Assembly: GCA_035560935.1 (NCBI GenBank)
Contig: DATMYQ010000229.1
Coordinates: 1 to 8,002 of the forward strand
Length of the DNA stretch: 8,002 nt
Direction: 5' to 3'
From: DATMYQ01 sp035560935
GTDB taxonomy: Bacteria; Bacillota; Negativicutes; Sporomusales; Sporomusaceae
Shown here: positions 1-5,974 of the stretch, piece by piece
Numbering within the stretch: the stretch's first letter is position 1
Layout of the letters: the number at the start of each line of letters is the position of its first letter
Notes under the pieces: model-generated
Seen by the model: the letters and a program-made list of their open reading frames with translations, nothing else
What the model was told of the DNA's origin: nothing
The model's database searches: none
Translations under genes and position numbers: made by a program

Positions 1-4
1 TATT

Positions 5-44
5 AAAAGAAGCCATTTGACCGTCGCCGTCAAGTGGCTTCTTT
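5..44 (-). terminator. Rho-independent terminator of the TyrR-like regulator gene
   Basis: Two 12-nt arms at 9-20 and 30-41 are complementary except for one G-T wobble and enclose a 9-nt loop (21-29). Read on the minus strand, the stem is followed by TTTTAATA, a short U-tract. It begins 16 nt past the stop codon of the minus-strand regulator, as expected for an intrinsic terminator. On the plus strand the stem is followed only by TTTA, so it may also stop plus-strand transcripts, but weakly. No gene is visible in positions 1-56. Confidence 0.85.
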
Positions 45-56
45 ACAATGCTTCAG

Positions 57-1631
57 TTAATTGCTGATTTCGTGAACACCAGAATTGATCAGGCCGTGGC
101 GATGCAGCTTTTTTAAAATGGCGGTATGGGATAATCCCAATATTTTACCCAGTTGGCGTGACGTTTTATAGCGGGACATGGCTTTGGTCAGCACGTCGCG
201 TTCCACTTCCATCAAAATCTCATCCAGGGTCTGCTGAACCGTGGGCGTCACTATTTGCGGCAAGGGAGTGTAGTCATGGTCAAATAAAATATATTCCGGG
301 AGGATTTGGTCGCCGCTGACAATGTTAACCGCTCGTTCCAACACATTTTCCAATTGCCGGATATTGCCCGGCCAGTGATAGCCGGCCAGTTTTCGTAAAG
401 CGCCTTCATTGATGCTGTGGACCGGTTTATGCAGGCGAGTGGCATAACGATGAAGGAAGAAACGGGAGAGGAGCGGAATATCCTCGCGGCGATCCCGCAG
501 CGGAGGAATGAATAAGGGAATGACATTGAGACGGTAATAAAGATCTTCACGGAAGGTTCCGTTGGCAATCATGCTTTCCAAATCCCGGTTGGTGGCAGCG
601 AGAATACGGACATCAAAAGCTGTTTCCCGGGAGCTGCCGACCCGGCGTACTTTGCCGTCCTGAAGAACCCGTAAGAGTTTGGCTTGCAGATGGGCGGAAA
701 TTTCGCCGATTTCATCCAAGAAGAGGGTACCACCGTCACAGAACTCAAATAATCCCTGACGACCACCTTTGGCGGCACCGGTAAAGGCACCATCTACATA
801 ACCAAAAAGTTCACTCTCCAGCAATGCATCAGGAATAGCGGCGCAATTGATAGGCATAAACACTTTGTTGCTGCGGGAGGATGCAGCGTGAAGAGCCCGG
901 GCGAACAATTCTTTCCCGGTGCCGGTTTCACCACGTATCAAAACGGTGGAGTTGCCGGGGGCGATGGACTGGGCCATTGATACGACCCGGCGCATAGCCA
1001 TGCTTTCGAACAGTATTTCTTTGAATGTGACCTGAAATTGTCCGGTTACCGTGTAAACCAGTTCGCGCACGGCGTTGATATCTTTTAATATAGCAACGGC
1101 GCCAATGATGTTTCCGTCGTGGTCAAACATGGGACGACCGCTGGCCAGATAATGACTTTGAGTATGATCGAGCAAAATTTCCCGGTTATTATAGATGGAT
1201 CCATGACGTAACGCATCCAATAACGGCATGTCCTGCGGAAAGACATCGCTGATATGGTGGCCGATGGTTTCTGTGTTCGGTATGCGGACAATGCTTTCCG
1301 CCGCAGGATTGTACTGAGTGATATAGCCATTTTTGTCTATGGCGATAATGCCGTCACTGACCGAAGTCAGAACGGTTTTGAGCTGCTCAGTCTGTTCCTG
1401 GTGCGGCATCAGTTCCACTTGTTTCAAAGCGGTGATTTGAGGAATTTCCAACAATTGTGATAAAATAGGTTCGGGGTCCGGAGGCGCTGCGATTTCCAGA
1501 TAAATAGTATTCCTTTCCAATTCCATAGAGATGATGTTAATATGGTAAGTAGCCAGCAATGTGGAGATGTCAAGAACCAGCCCCACACGGTCGATGTTGG
1601 AGATTTTCAGGCGCAACTTGTTTGTTGACAA
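57..1631 (-). CDS. TyrR-like sigma54-dependent transcriptional regulator (ACT-PAS-AAA+-HTH)
   Basis: A cytosolic enhancer-binding transcription factor of 524 residues. Domains in order: an N-terminal ACT domain (about 5-75, the small-molecule sensing fold seen in TyrR), a PAS domain (about 85-190), a sigma54-interaction AAA+ domain (about 208-435) and a C-terminal TyrR-type helix-turn-helix (about 473-514, with LGLSHTAILKKL). The AAA+ domain has Walker A GETGTGKE (234-241), the sigma54-contacting loop GAFTGA (281-286) and Walker B GTLFLDE (301-307), so it should hydrolyse ATP and remodel sigma54 polymerase. This differs from E. coli TyrR, which lacks GAFTGA and works with sigma70. The ACT domain suggests an amino acid (often aromatic) ligand, but neither ligand nor target can be read here. 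The start is TTG, with AGGGGG 8 nt upstream. The gene is monocistronic within the window, ends at its own terminator and is divergent from thiL. Family assignment is firm; the regulated pathway is unknown. Confidence 0.93.
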   Translation of the reverse strand: MSTNKLRLKISNIDRVGLVLDISTLLATYHINIISMELERNTIYLEIAAPPDPEPILSQLLEIPQITALKQVELMPHQEQTEQLKTVLTSVSDGIIAIDKNGYITQYNPAAESIVRIPNTETIGHHISDVFPQDMPLLDALRHGSIYNNREILLDHTQSHYLASGRPMFDHDGNIIGAVAILKDINAVRELVYTVTGQFQVTFKEILFESMAMRRVVSMAQSIAPGNSTVLIRGETGTGKELFARALHAASSRSNKVFMPINCAAIPDALLESELFGYVDGAFTGAAKGGRQGLFEFCDGGTLFLDEIGEISAHLQAKLLRVLQDGKVRRVGSSRETAFDVRILAATNRDLESMIANGTFREDLYYRLNVIPLFIPPLRDRREDIPLLSRFFLHRYATRLHKPVHSINEGALRKLAGYHWPGNIRQLENVLERAVNIVSGDQILPEYILFDHDYTPLPQIVTPTVQQTLDEILMEVERDVLTKAMSRYKTSRQLGKILGLSHTAILKKLHRHGLINSGVHEISN

Positions 1632-1639
1632 TCGGATAA

Positions 1640-1645
1640 CCCCCT
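1640..1645 (-). promoter_or_regulatory. Ribosome binding site fixing the TTG start of the TyrR-like regulator
   Basis: AGGGGG on the minus strand lies 8 nt before TTG at 1631-1629. The TTG start leaves the ACT domain complete, with its first beta-strand at about residues 5-10. The next in-frame ATG is codon 36 and would remove half of that domain, so the TTG start is preferred. A weak candidate -10 (TATCAT on the minus strand, 1676-1671) lies about 40 nt upstream of the TTG but has no convincing -35. Confidence 0.7.
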
Positions 1646-1689
1646 AAACTTATGACAACGGTTTCATAGTATGATATAGAATTAGTCAT

Positions 1690-1709
1690 AAAAAGGAAGA
1701 ATCCTTTTT
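1690..1709. repeat. Perfect 8-bp inverted repeat in the divergent intergenic region
   Basis: AAAAAGGA (1690-1697) and TCCTTTTT (1702-1709) are perfect reverse complements around the 4-nt spacer AGAA. It sits between the divergent regulator and thiL genes, about 60 nt upstream of the regulator start codon and just upstream of the thiL promoter. It could be an operator or a weak bidirectional terminator, but its stem has only two G-C pairs. It does not match the TyrR box (TGTAAA-N6-TTTACA). Confidence 0.5.
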
Positions 1710-1719
1710 TACAGTCCGG

Positions 1720-1773
1720 AAAATTTAAAAATTTCAAATGGACTTGCTGAAAATGGGTCGTTTCTGGCATAAT
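1720..1773 (+). promoter_or_regulatory. Probable sigmaA-type promoter of the thiL-tsaE-tsaB-rimI-tsaD operon
   Basis: An extended -10, TGG followed by CATAAT (1765-1773), matches the TATAAT consensus at 5 of 6 positions and has the TGn extension. A poor -35, TTGCTG (1744-1749), lies 18 nt upstream. An A/T-tract with two AAATTT copies (1721-1726 and 1729-1734) falls at roughly -46 to -60 and could act as an UP element. Transcription would start near 1780, giving a leader of about 35 nt before thiL. No TPP riboswitch or other leader structure is visible. Confidence 0.55.
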
Positions 1774-1814
1774 GAAAGGTAAAGCAAAAATACGGCGGGG
1801 TATGGGATGCGAAT

Positions 1815-2819
1815 ATGGAATTAAAGGATGTTGGCGAATTCGGGTTGATTGATTTAATTAAAGCGGATACGATACAAGATGCCAATAGCGTAGTGGTTGG
1901 TATTGGTGACGATGCGGCCGTGGTTTTGCCTTCGCCCAAGCAGTTGCAGGTACTGACAACTGACATGTTGGTGGAAGGAATTCACTTTGACCTGTCTCTG
2001 AGCCTGCCCTGGCAGTTGGGACATAAGGCGATGGCGGTAAATCTGAGTGATATTGCCGCTATGGGCGGCGTTCCCCGGCACGCATTGGTGTCATTGGCGT
2101 TGCCGCAGCGGTTAACGACGGATTTTGTGGTGGACCTGTACCAGGGAATGAAGGAAATTTGTCGTGAGTTCCGGGTAAATATTGTCGGCGGTGATACGGT
2201 AGCCAGTCCGGACGGCTTGGTAATTAACGTGACGGTACTGGGGGAAGTGGAACCACGGAATCTGGTGCGACGCTCCGGCGCCCGGGTGGGTGATTGGGTG
2301 GCCGTGACCGGAACACTGGGAAATGCTGCGGCCGGATTGGATTTGCTGCAAATGGAGGATTGGGAAGAAGAGCCATTTGCCTGGCCGCTGGTGAAAGCGC
2401 ATCTGACACCACGACCCCAGGTGGCTGCCGGAAAACATGTAGCTTCGGCCGGCGCCACCAGCATGAATGATATCAGTGATGGTTTAGCCAGTGAATTAAA
2501 CGAAATTGCCGTTGCCAGCAATGTGGGTATTCGAATTTACGCTGACAGGCTTCCTGTCAGTTCGGAATTAGACATTGCTGTGTATAAACTGGATAAATTG
2601 CCGCTGGAATACGTTCTCTACGGCGGCGAAGATTACGAATTGGTTTTTACGATTCGTGAACCAAATTTCAACTTGGTTTCCCAGGCGGCGCTCTCAAATT
2701 TCGGTGTCAAACTGACGCGGATCGGTGAAGTTGTGGGTGATGCAACAGGCGTTACGCTGGTTCACAGTGATGAGCGTACGGAAAAAATATCACCGCGGGG
2801 CTATAACCATTTCCGTTGA
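1815..2819 (+). CDS. thiL: Thiamine-monophosphate kinase
   Basis: Cytosolic enzyme of the last thiamine cofactor step, phosphorylating thiamine monophosphate with ATP to thiamine diphosphate. The 334 residues match the usual length for the family (PurM/AIR synthase-like fold). Hallmark motifs in order: GEFGLIDLI near the N-terminus (7-15), the metal/nucleotide motif GIGDDAAVV (29-37), DMLVEGIHF (50-58), NLSDIAAMGG (76-85), GGDT (125-128), DWVAVTGTLG (160-169), DISDGLA (219-225) and GGEDYELVF (270-278), with a typical GYNHF end (329-333). First gene of the operon, about 35 nt after the inferred start site. The ribosome binding site is modest: GGGA 7 nt before the ATG, or GCGGGG about 14 nt before. 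The N-terminus aligns with the normal family start. It has no functional link to t6A formation, but thiL next to tsaE is a recurring arrangement in bacteria. An 8-bp hairpin lies inside the gene at 2542-2560. Confidence 0.97.
   Translation: MELKDVGEFGLIDLIKADTIQDANSVVVGIGDDAAVVLPSPKQLQVLTTDMLVEGIHFDLSLSLPWQLGHKAMAVNLSDIAAMGGVPRHALVSLALPQRLTTDFVVDLYQGMKEICREFRVNIVGGDTVASPDGLVINVTVLGEVEPRNLVRRSGARVGDWVAVTGTLGNAAAGLDLLQMEDWEEEPFAWPLVKAHLTPRPQVAAGKHVASAGATSMNDISDGLASELNEIAVASNVGIRIYADRLPVSSELDIAVYKLDKLPLEYVLYGGEDYELVFTIREPNFNLVSQAALSNFGVKLTRIGEVVGDATGVTLVHSDERTEKISPRGYNHFR
2542..2560 (+). repeat. Perfect hairpin within thiL
   Basis: CTGACAGG (2542-2549) and CCTGTCAG (2553-2560) are perfect reverse complements with a 3-nt loop CTT. 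The encoded residues (about ADRLPVSS) are ordinary, and no U-tract follows, so it is not a terminator. One such stem in 8 kb could arise by chance. It might pause polymerase or slow mRNA decay within the operon. Confidence 0.4.
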
Positions 2820-2840
2820 TGATACTGGCAGGAGGTATTC

Positions 2841-3338
2841 ATGTTGATGTTTCGTACGGCATCGCCGGAAGAGACCTTTGCTCTGGGGCAGCTTTTGGGG
2901 CAAGGATTAAAATCCGGTGATGTGGTTTGTCTTACCGGCGATCTGGGTGCCGGTAAAACGTTGTTAACCCAGGGAATTGCTAATGGTTTGGAAGTAGACG
3001 GGCCGGTGACCAGTCCCACGTTCACGATTTTGAATGTGTATGAGGGACGCGGGGAGCTTTATCATTTTGATTTATACCGGTTGGACTATCCCGGCGAATT
3101 GTTGGATATAGGATTTGAAGAATATGTGGGCGGCACAGGCGTTGCCGTGATTGAATGGCCCGATAAATTTCCGGAGCAAATGCCCCGGGAGGCTGTTTTC
3201 CTGGAAATCTGCCGAAACGAACAGGACGAAGAGCGACTGATCCGTTTGGAGGCCCGGGGGGAACGCTACCGGCCGTTGCTGGAGGAGATGAAAAACGATG
3301 CCGATACTCGCTTTGGATACCGCAACGATCATATCTAG
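2841..3338 (+). CDS. tsaE: tRNA threonylcarbamoyladenosine biosynthesis ATPase TsaE
   Basis: P-loop ATPase that binds the TsaB-TsaD complex and is needed for its turnover in making t6A37 on ANN-decoding tRNAs; cytosolic. Of 165 residues, the core matches the family (typically about 150-160). Visible motifs: Walker A GDLGAGKT (33-40), the threonine-rich VTSPTFTI (56-63), HFDLYRL (75-81), DIGFEEY (89-95) and EWPDKF (105-110), all diagnostic. The ATG has a strong AGGAGGT 4 nt upstream (2830-2836); the in-frame ATG two codons later fits less well. It lies 21 nt after thiL. The C-terminal 14 residues are encoded in DNA shared with the start of tsaB, a 41-nt overlap in another frame, and show no family motif. 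Assignment is secure. Confidence 0.97.
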   Translation: MLMFRTASPEETFALGQLLGQGLKSGDVVCLTGDLGAGKTLLTQGIANGLEVDGPVTSPTFTILNVYEGRGELYHFDLYRLDYPGELLDIGFEEYVGGTGVAVIEWPDKFPEQMPREAVFLEICRNEQDEERLIRLEARGERYRPLLEEMKNDADTRFGYRNDHI

Positions 3339-4005
3339 TGTAGCACTGGCTACACAGGATACCATACTGGCGGAACTTACTCTGCAGACGAGCAAAACCC
3401 ATTCTGAGCGATTATTGCCTCATATCGCCGAAATGCTGGAGATGGCAGGAGTTCAGCGCCGGGAACTACAGGCCGTGGCGGTCAGCATTGGTCCCGGTTC
3501 CTATACGGGCTTGCGAATTGGTTTGGGAACAGCCAAAGCTTTGGCGTACGCGCTGAAAATTCCGCTCATTGGTGTTCCCACCCTGGCGGCGTTGGCGCAC
3601 GGCTGTCCGGTGCCGGGGGTTTTTTACGCTCCTATGTTGGATGCGCAAAAAGAACAGGTGTATCTTGGCCTGTATGACTGGTATCAGGGAGGGCTGCGTG
3701 AACGTGAGGCGGCAAGAGTTCTGCCGGTTGCGGAAGCCTTGCCTTATTTGCACAGTTTAACGCAACCGGTGGTTCTGATGGGAGAAGGCGCGGTGATGTA
3801 CCGTCAGATGGCCGCAGACTATGCACCACAGCTAATGATTGCTCCGCCGCACACAGTGATGCCCCGGGCGGCCAATATCGCTCTGCTGGGCTGGAAAATG
3901 CTGCAAGAAGGGTATTCGAGCGATGTGTTTTCCCTGGAACCGTTGTATATGCGGCGGTCGGAAGCGGAGGAACTCTGGGAACGGCGGCAGGGAGGCTGTT
4001 CATGA
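3298..4005 (+). CDS. tsaB: tRNA threonylcarbamoyladenosine biosynthesis protein TsaB
   Basis: Non-catalytic partner of TsaD in the ASKHA (actin-like ATPase) fold; the TsaB-TsaD heterodimer carries the threonylcarbamoyl transfer site and is activated by TsaE. The 235 residues fit the family. It begins MPILALDTAT, the first ASKHA strand and phosphate loop, with the hallmark GPGSYTGLRIGL (65-76) and a typical C-terminal LEPLYMRRSEAEE (213-225). The start at 3298 has GGAGGAG (3281-3287) 10 nt upstream, lying inside tsaE. The gene overlaps the tsaE end by 41 nt, so translation is probably coupled. Its TGA overlaps the rimI ATG as ATGA. It lacks the metal-binding histidine pair of TsaD, as expected for TsaB. 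Confidence 0.96.
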   Translation: MPILALDTATIISSVALATQDTILAELTLQTSKTHSERLLPHIAEMLEMAGVQRRELQAVAVSIGPGSYTGLRIGLGTAKALAYALKIPLIGVPTLAALAHGCPVPGVFYAPMLDAQKEQVYLGLYDWYQGGLREREAARVLPVAEALPYLHSLTQPVVLMGEGAVMYRQMAADYAPQLMIAPPHTVMPRAANIALLGWKMLQEGYSSDVFSLEPLYMRRSEAEELWERRQGGCS

Positions 4006-4493
4006 GTGGTTTGGAAACCAGACCGGAAATTCGGACGTGGCAGCCGGAAGATCTGGATGACATTCTGGAAGTGGAGGTATGTTCTTTTCACACGCCTTGG
4101 TCTCGTCAGGCGTTTGAAGAAGAATTGTTTACCAATGAGCTGGCTTGTTATCTGGTATTGATTTATGAAAATCGAGTGGTGGGTTATGCCGGCATGTGGA
4201 TGATTCTGGATGAAGGCCATGTGACCAATGTGGCGCTGCATCCGGAATACCGGGGCCGGGGCTGGGGCGCGGTGCTGATGGAAGCGTTGATGGACGCTGC
4301 CCGGCAACGCGGGGCATCCTGTATGACGCTGGAAGTAAGGCCATCCAATCAGGTGGCGTTGAAGATGTATGAGAGTTTTGGCTTTATACGAAAAGGTGTC
4401 CGATCCGGTTACTATTCGGATACCGGAGAAGACGCCTTAATTATGTGGCGGGATGATTTACTGCTGCCATTGCGGTTGGAGAGGGGAGGGTGA
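4002..4493 (+). CDS. rimI: Ribosomal protein S18-alanine N-acetyltransferase (GNAT family) RimI
   Basis: GNAT-fold enzyme that transfers acetyl from acetyl-CoA to a protein N-terminus, classically Ala1 of ribosomal protein S18; bacterial RimI proteins may accept other N-termini. The 163 residues are slightly longer than the usual 150 or so because of a short C-terminal tail. Visible: N-terminal IRTWQPEDLDDILEVE (10-25), the central strand VTNVALHPEYRGRGWG (74-89) with acetyl-CoA pyrophosphate loop RGRGWGA (84-90), LEVRPSN (110-116) and MYESFGF (122-128) containing the likely proton-donor tyrosine Y123. The start is the ATG of the ATGA overlap with tsaB, with GGGAGG 6 nt upstream. RimI between tsaB and tsaD is a classic arrangement, which supports this name over a generic acetyltransferase; substrate specificity is inferred. 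Confidence 0.93.
   Translation: MSGLETRPEIRTWQPEDLDDILEVEVCSFHTPWSRQAFEEELFTNELACYLVLIYENRVVGYAGMWMILDEGHVTNVALHPEYRGRGWGAVLMEALMDAARQRGASCMTLEVRPSNQVALKMYESFGFIRKGVRSGYYSDTGEDALIMWRDDLLLPLRLERGG
4483..4490 (+). promoter_or_regulatory. Ribosome binding site that decides the tsaD start
   Basis: GGGGAGGG lies 10 nt before the ATG at 4501. An in-frame ATG at 4453 would add 16 residues rich in Cys and Trp that precede the normal TsaD N-terminus, would overlap rimI by 41 nt and has no suitably spaced ribosome binding site. A third ATG at 4507 is 16 nt from this site. The 4501 start is preferred. Confidence 0.75.
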
Positions 4494-4500
4494 AATCGGA

Positions 4501-5547
4501 ATGGAAATGATAACAGCTGAAACAGAGCCAATACTGACGCTGGCGTTGGAAACCAGTTGTGATGAAACTTCGGCAGCGGTAGTGCTAGACGGCAGACAGA
4601 TACTCTCGAATGTTATTTCCTCTCAGGTGCCAATTCATCGAAAATATGGCGGTGTAGTACCGGAAATTGCCTCCCGTAAACACATTGAGACGGTTATTCC
4701 TGTAGTGGATCAGGCGCTGAAAGAAGCCGGAGTGGCATTGGAGGAAATTCAGGCGATTGGCGTTACTTACGGGCCGGGATTGGTGGGAGCATTATTGGTG
4801 GGTGTGGCTGCTGCCAAAGCCCTGGCTTTTGCCACTGGTGCCGCATTGATTGGCGTCAATCATCTGGAAGGCCATATTTTCGCCAACTTTTTGGCTCACC
4901 CGGAACTGGAGCCGCCGTTCGCGGCGTTGGTGGTTTCCGGGGGACATACTTCACTGGTTCATGTGCAGGATTACAATCGCTTTACTTTGTTGGGGCAGAC
5001 GAGGGACGATGCCGCCGGTGAGGCTTTTGACAAGGTGGCCCGGGTGATGCGGTTGCCGTACCCGGGCGGACCGCATATTGACCGGCTGGCTGCTGAAGGC
5101 AATCCGGATGCGATTGCGTTTCCCCGGGCGCTGACTACGGACGGGAATTTTGAATTCAGTTTCAGTGGATTAAAATCGGCGGTACTGAACTATTTGAACA
5201 GCGCCGTACAAAGAGGGACGCTGGTGAATCCGGCGGATGTAGCCGCCAGTTTTCAGGCGGCGGTGGTGGATGTTCTTACCGCTAAAAGTTTACAGGCGAC
5301 CCGGCATTGTGGAGTAAAAACCCTTGTCCTGGCAGGGGGGGTATCAGCGAATTCGGGGTTGCAGAAAAAACTCGGTGAAGTGTCTGCAATGGAAGGAATT
5401 CAACTGTATTACCCATCACCGGTACTGTGCACTGATAATGCGGCAATGATTGCCTGTCGTGCTTATTATCAATATCTGAATGGACATCGTTCTGGGTTGA
5501 CGCTGAATGCGGTACCGTCTTTGCGATTGGGAGAAATTCCTTATTAA
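4501..5547 (+). CDS. tsaD: tRNA N6-adenosine threonylcarbamoyltransferase TsaD (Kae1/YgjD/Gcp family)
   Basis: Catalytic subunit that moves the threonylcarbamoyl group from threonylcarbamoyl-AMP (made by TsaC, not in this window) onto N6 of A37 in ANN-decoding tRNAs, acting with TsaB and TsaE. 348 residues from the preferred start, normal for the family. Motifs: ETSCDETSAAVV (17-28), KYGGVVPEIASRKH (48-61), YGPGLVGALLVG (90-101), the metal-binding NHLEGH (120-125, H121 and H125), VVSGGHTSLV (144-153), DDAAGEAFDKVAR (169-181), YPGGPHID (187-194), FSFSGLKSAV (219-228), AGGVSANSGL (278-287) and TDNAAMIA (311-318, D312 completing the metal site). All key residues are present. It follows rimI by 7 nt and is the last gene of the operon; a terminator begins 54 nt after the stop. 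Formerly annotated as O-sialoglycoprotein endopeptidase. Confidence 0.97.
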   Translation: MEMITAETEPILTLALETSCDETSAAVVLDGRQILSNVISSQVPIHRKYGGVVPEIASRKHIETVIPVVDQALKEAGVALEEIQAIGVTYGPGLVGALLVGVAAAKALAFATGAALIGVNHLEGHIFANFLAHPELEPPFAALVVSGGHTSLVHVQDYNRFTLLGQTRDDAAGEAFDKVARVMRLPYPGGPHIDRLAAEGNPDAIAFPRALTTDGNFEFSFSGLKSAVLNYLNSAVQRGTLVNPADVAASFQAAVVDVLTAKSLQATRHCGVKTLVLAGGVSANSGLQKKLGEVSAMEGIQLYYPSPVLCTDNAAMIACRAYYQYLNGHRSGLTLNAVPSLRLGEIPY

Positions 5548-5572
5548 CAAAATTAACAAGCATAATATTTGC

Positions 5573-5590
5573 GCCGGCAATGAGGCTGGC
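5573..5590 (+). promoter_or_regulatory. Hairpin with ANTAR-type hexaloop upstream of the tsaD terminator (possible regulator site)
   Basis: GCCGGC (5573-5578) pairs with GCTGGC (5585-5590) through five Watson-Crick pairs and one G-U, closing the six-base loop AATGAG. ANTAR proteins such as EutV bind hairpins with six-base loops having A at position 1 and G at position 4; this loop fits. Known sites consist of two such hairpins with the second overlapping a terminator. I find only one clear hairpin, and overlap with the following terminator exists only if that stem is extended by CAAA (5590-5593) pairing with TTTG (5631-5634). An ANTAR regulator is encoded 1.8 kb downstream. The structure is seen; the function is speculative. 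Confidence 0.3.
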
Positions 5591-5600
5591 AAATGGTTCT

Positions 5601-5641
5601 AGCTCGTGTCGAGATCCTTGACACGGGCTGTTTGTGTTTTT
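5601..5641 (+). terminator. Rho-independent terminator after tsaD
   Basis: AGCTCGTGTC (5601-5610) pairs with GACACGGGCT (5620-5629) with one T-G wobble. Three further inner pairs can form, leaving a 3-nt loop. The stem is followed by GTTTGTGTTTTT (5630-5641), an interrupted U-tract. It ends the thiL-tsaD operon and separates it from the downstream kinase gene, so the kinase needs either its own promoter or read-through. Confidence 0.8.
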
Positions 5642-5974
5642 GGGCTGCGATGAATCCACAAAACATGTGGAAAAACAAAAACAGGGTGATGTGAATAGTG
5701 TGCATAAAATCATGGAATAGAAAATGAAATCACCAATCATGCTTGGATGAAGCACTAAAAGTTGTGGAAAAGGTTGTGGATAATGTGGATAACCTGGGGG
5801 TAACTTTAAAAAAACATAAAAAGAGGGACGAAAAACAGCCGATGTTTTCCTGTTGAGGTTTTTGCGGCGGGCAAGAATGTCCGGAAAAGAAAAAATCCTA
5901 TTTTCAGGCAAAAGGAATTTGATAGCAGGGGGTTGAATAGTGATTAGATTACTAAATGTGGAGGCTAAGACCGG
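5642..5974 (+). other. Non-coding region upstream of the histidine kinase gene
   Basis: No credible gene lies in these 333 bases. They contain the DnaA-box cluster, a perfect small hairpin TGCTT-GGATG-AAGCA (5740-5754), a GC-rich block CCTGGGGG (5793-5800), an AT-rich tract (about 5801-5835) and a weak A/T stem AAAACA-GCCGA-TGTTTT (5832-5848). A near-palindrome TAGTGAT-TAG-ATTACTA (5938-5954) lies just before the kinase ribosome binding site GGAGG (5960-5964). No well-spaced sigmaA promoter stands out; TTGATA (5919-5924) resembles a -35 but has no good -10 at 16-18 nt. The only small reading frame noted, ATG at 5650, has 14 codons and no ribosome binding site. Confidence 0.6.
5652..5792 (-). 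promoter_or_regulatory. Cluster of DnaA-box sequences
   Basis: TGTGGATAA, the complement of the consensus DnaA box TTATCCACA, occurs perfectly twice with no gap at 5775-5783 and 5784-5792. Single-mismatch copies TGTGGAAAA are at 5763-5771 and 5666-5674, and a weaker opposite-strand copy GAATCCACA is at 5652-5660. The last two form an inverted repeat (TCCACA, 5 nt, TGTGGA). About 0.06 perfect copies are expected by chance in 8 kb counting both strands, so two abutting copies are unlikely to be random. Downstream come a G-rich block and an AT-rich tract. Possible roles are DnaA titration, DnaA control of the kinase gene or an origin-like element; no dnaA or dnaN gene is in the window. Confidence 0.6.

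Noticed and set aside
1704..1716. TyrR-box-like half site TGTAAA on the minus strand
   Set aside because: The second half TTTACA is not present at the required 6-nt spacing.
1765..1780. Sigma54 (-24/-12) promoter starting at TGGCAT upstream of thiL
   Set aside because: The GC required ten bases after GG is absent (GG is found instead), and a better extended -10 sigmaA reading covers the same bases.
1632..1814. TPP riboswitch in the leader of thiL
   Set aside because: No CTGAGA core or long structured leader is present, and the inferred leader is only about 35 nt.
1982..2521. 179-codon antisense frame within thiL, and similar long antisense frames in the other operon genes
   Set aside because: They are shadows of strongly conserved genes, with no recognisable domains or ribosome binding sites.
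4453..4500. Longer tsaD start at ATG 4453
   Set aside because: It adds 16 residues not seen in the family, overlaps rimI by 41 nt and lacks a well-spaced ribosome binding site, whereas ATG 4501 has one.
5608..5614. TGTCGAG, one base from a Spo0A box (TGTCGAA)
   Set aside because: A single imperfect 7-mer within the terminator stem, with no second box nearby.
5618..5623. Perfect -35-like TTGACA
   Set aside because: It lies inside the terminator stem and has no -10-like hexamer 16-18 nt downstream.
5650..5694. 14-codon reading frame beginning at ATG 5650
   Set aside because: It has no ribosome binding site, no similarity I recognise, and lies directly over two DnaA-box-like words that explain its sequence.
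5282..5911. 209-codon open frame on the minus strand across the tsaD end and the intergenic region
   Set aside because: It is antisense to the conserved end of tsaD, runs through the terminator stem, shows no recognisable domain, and its YPHYPQPFPQLL-like stretch is just the DnaA-box repeats read in frame.
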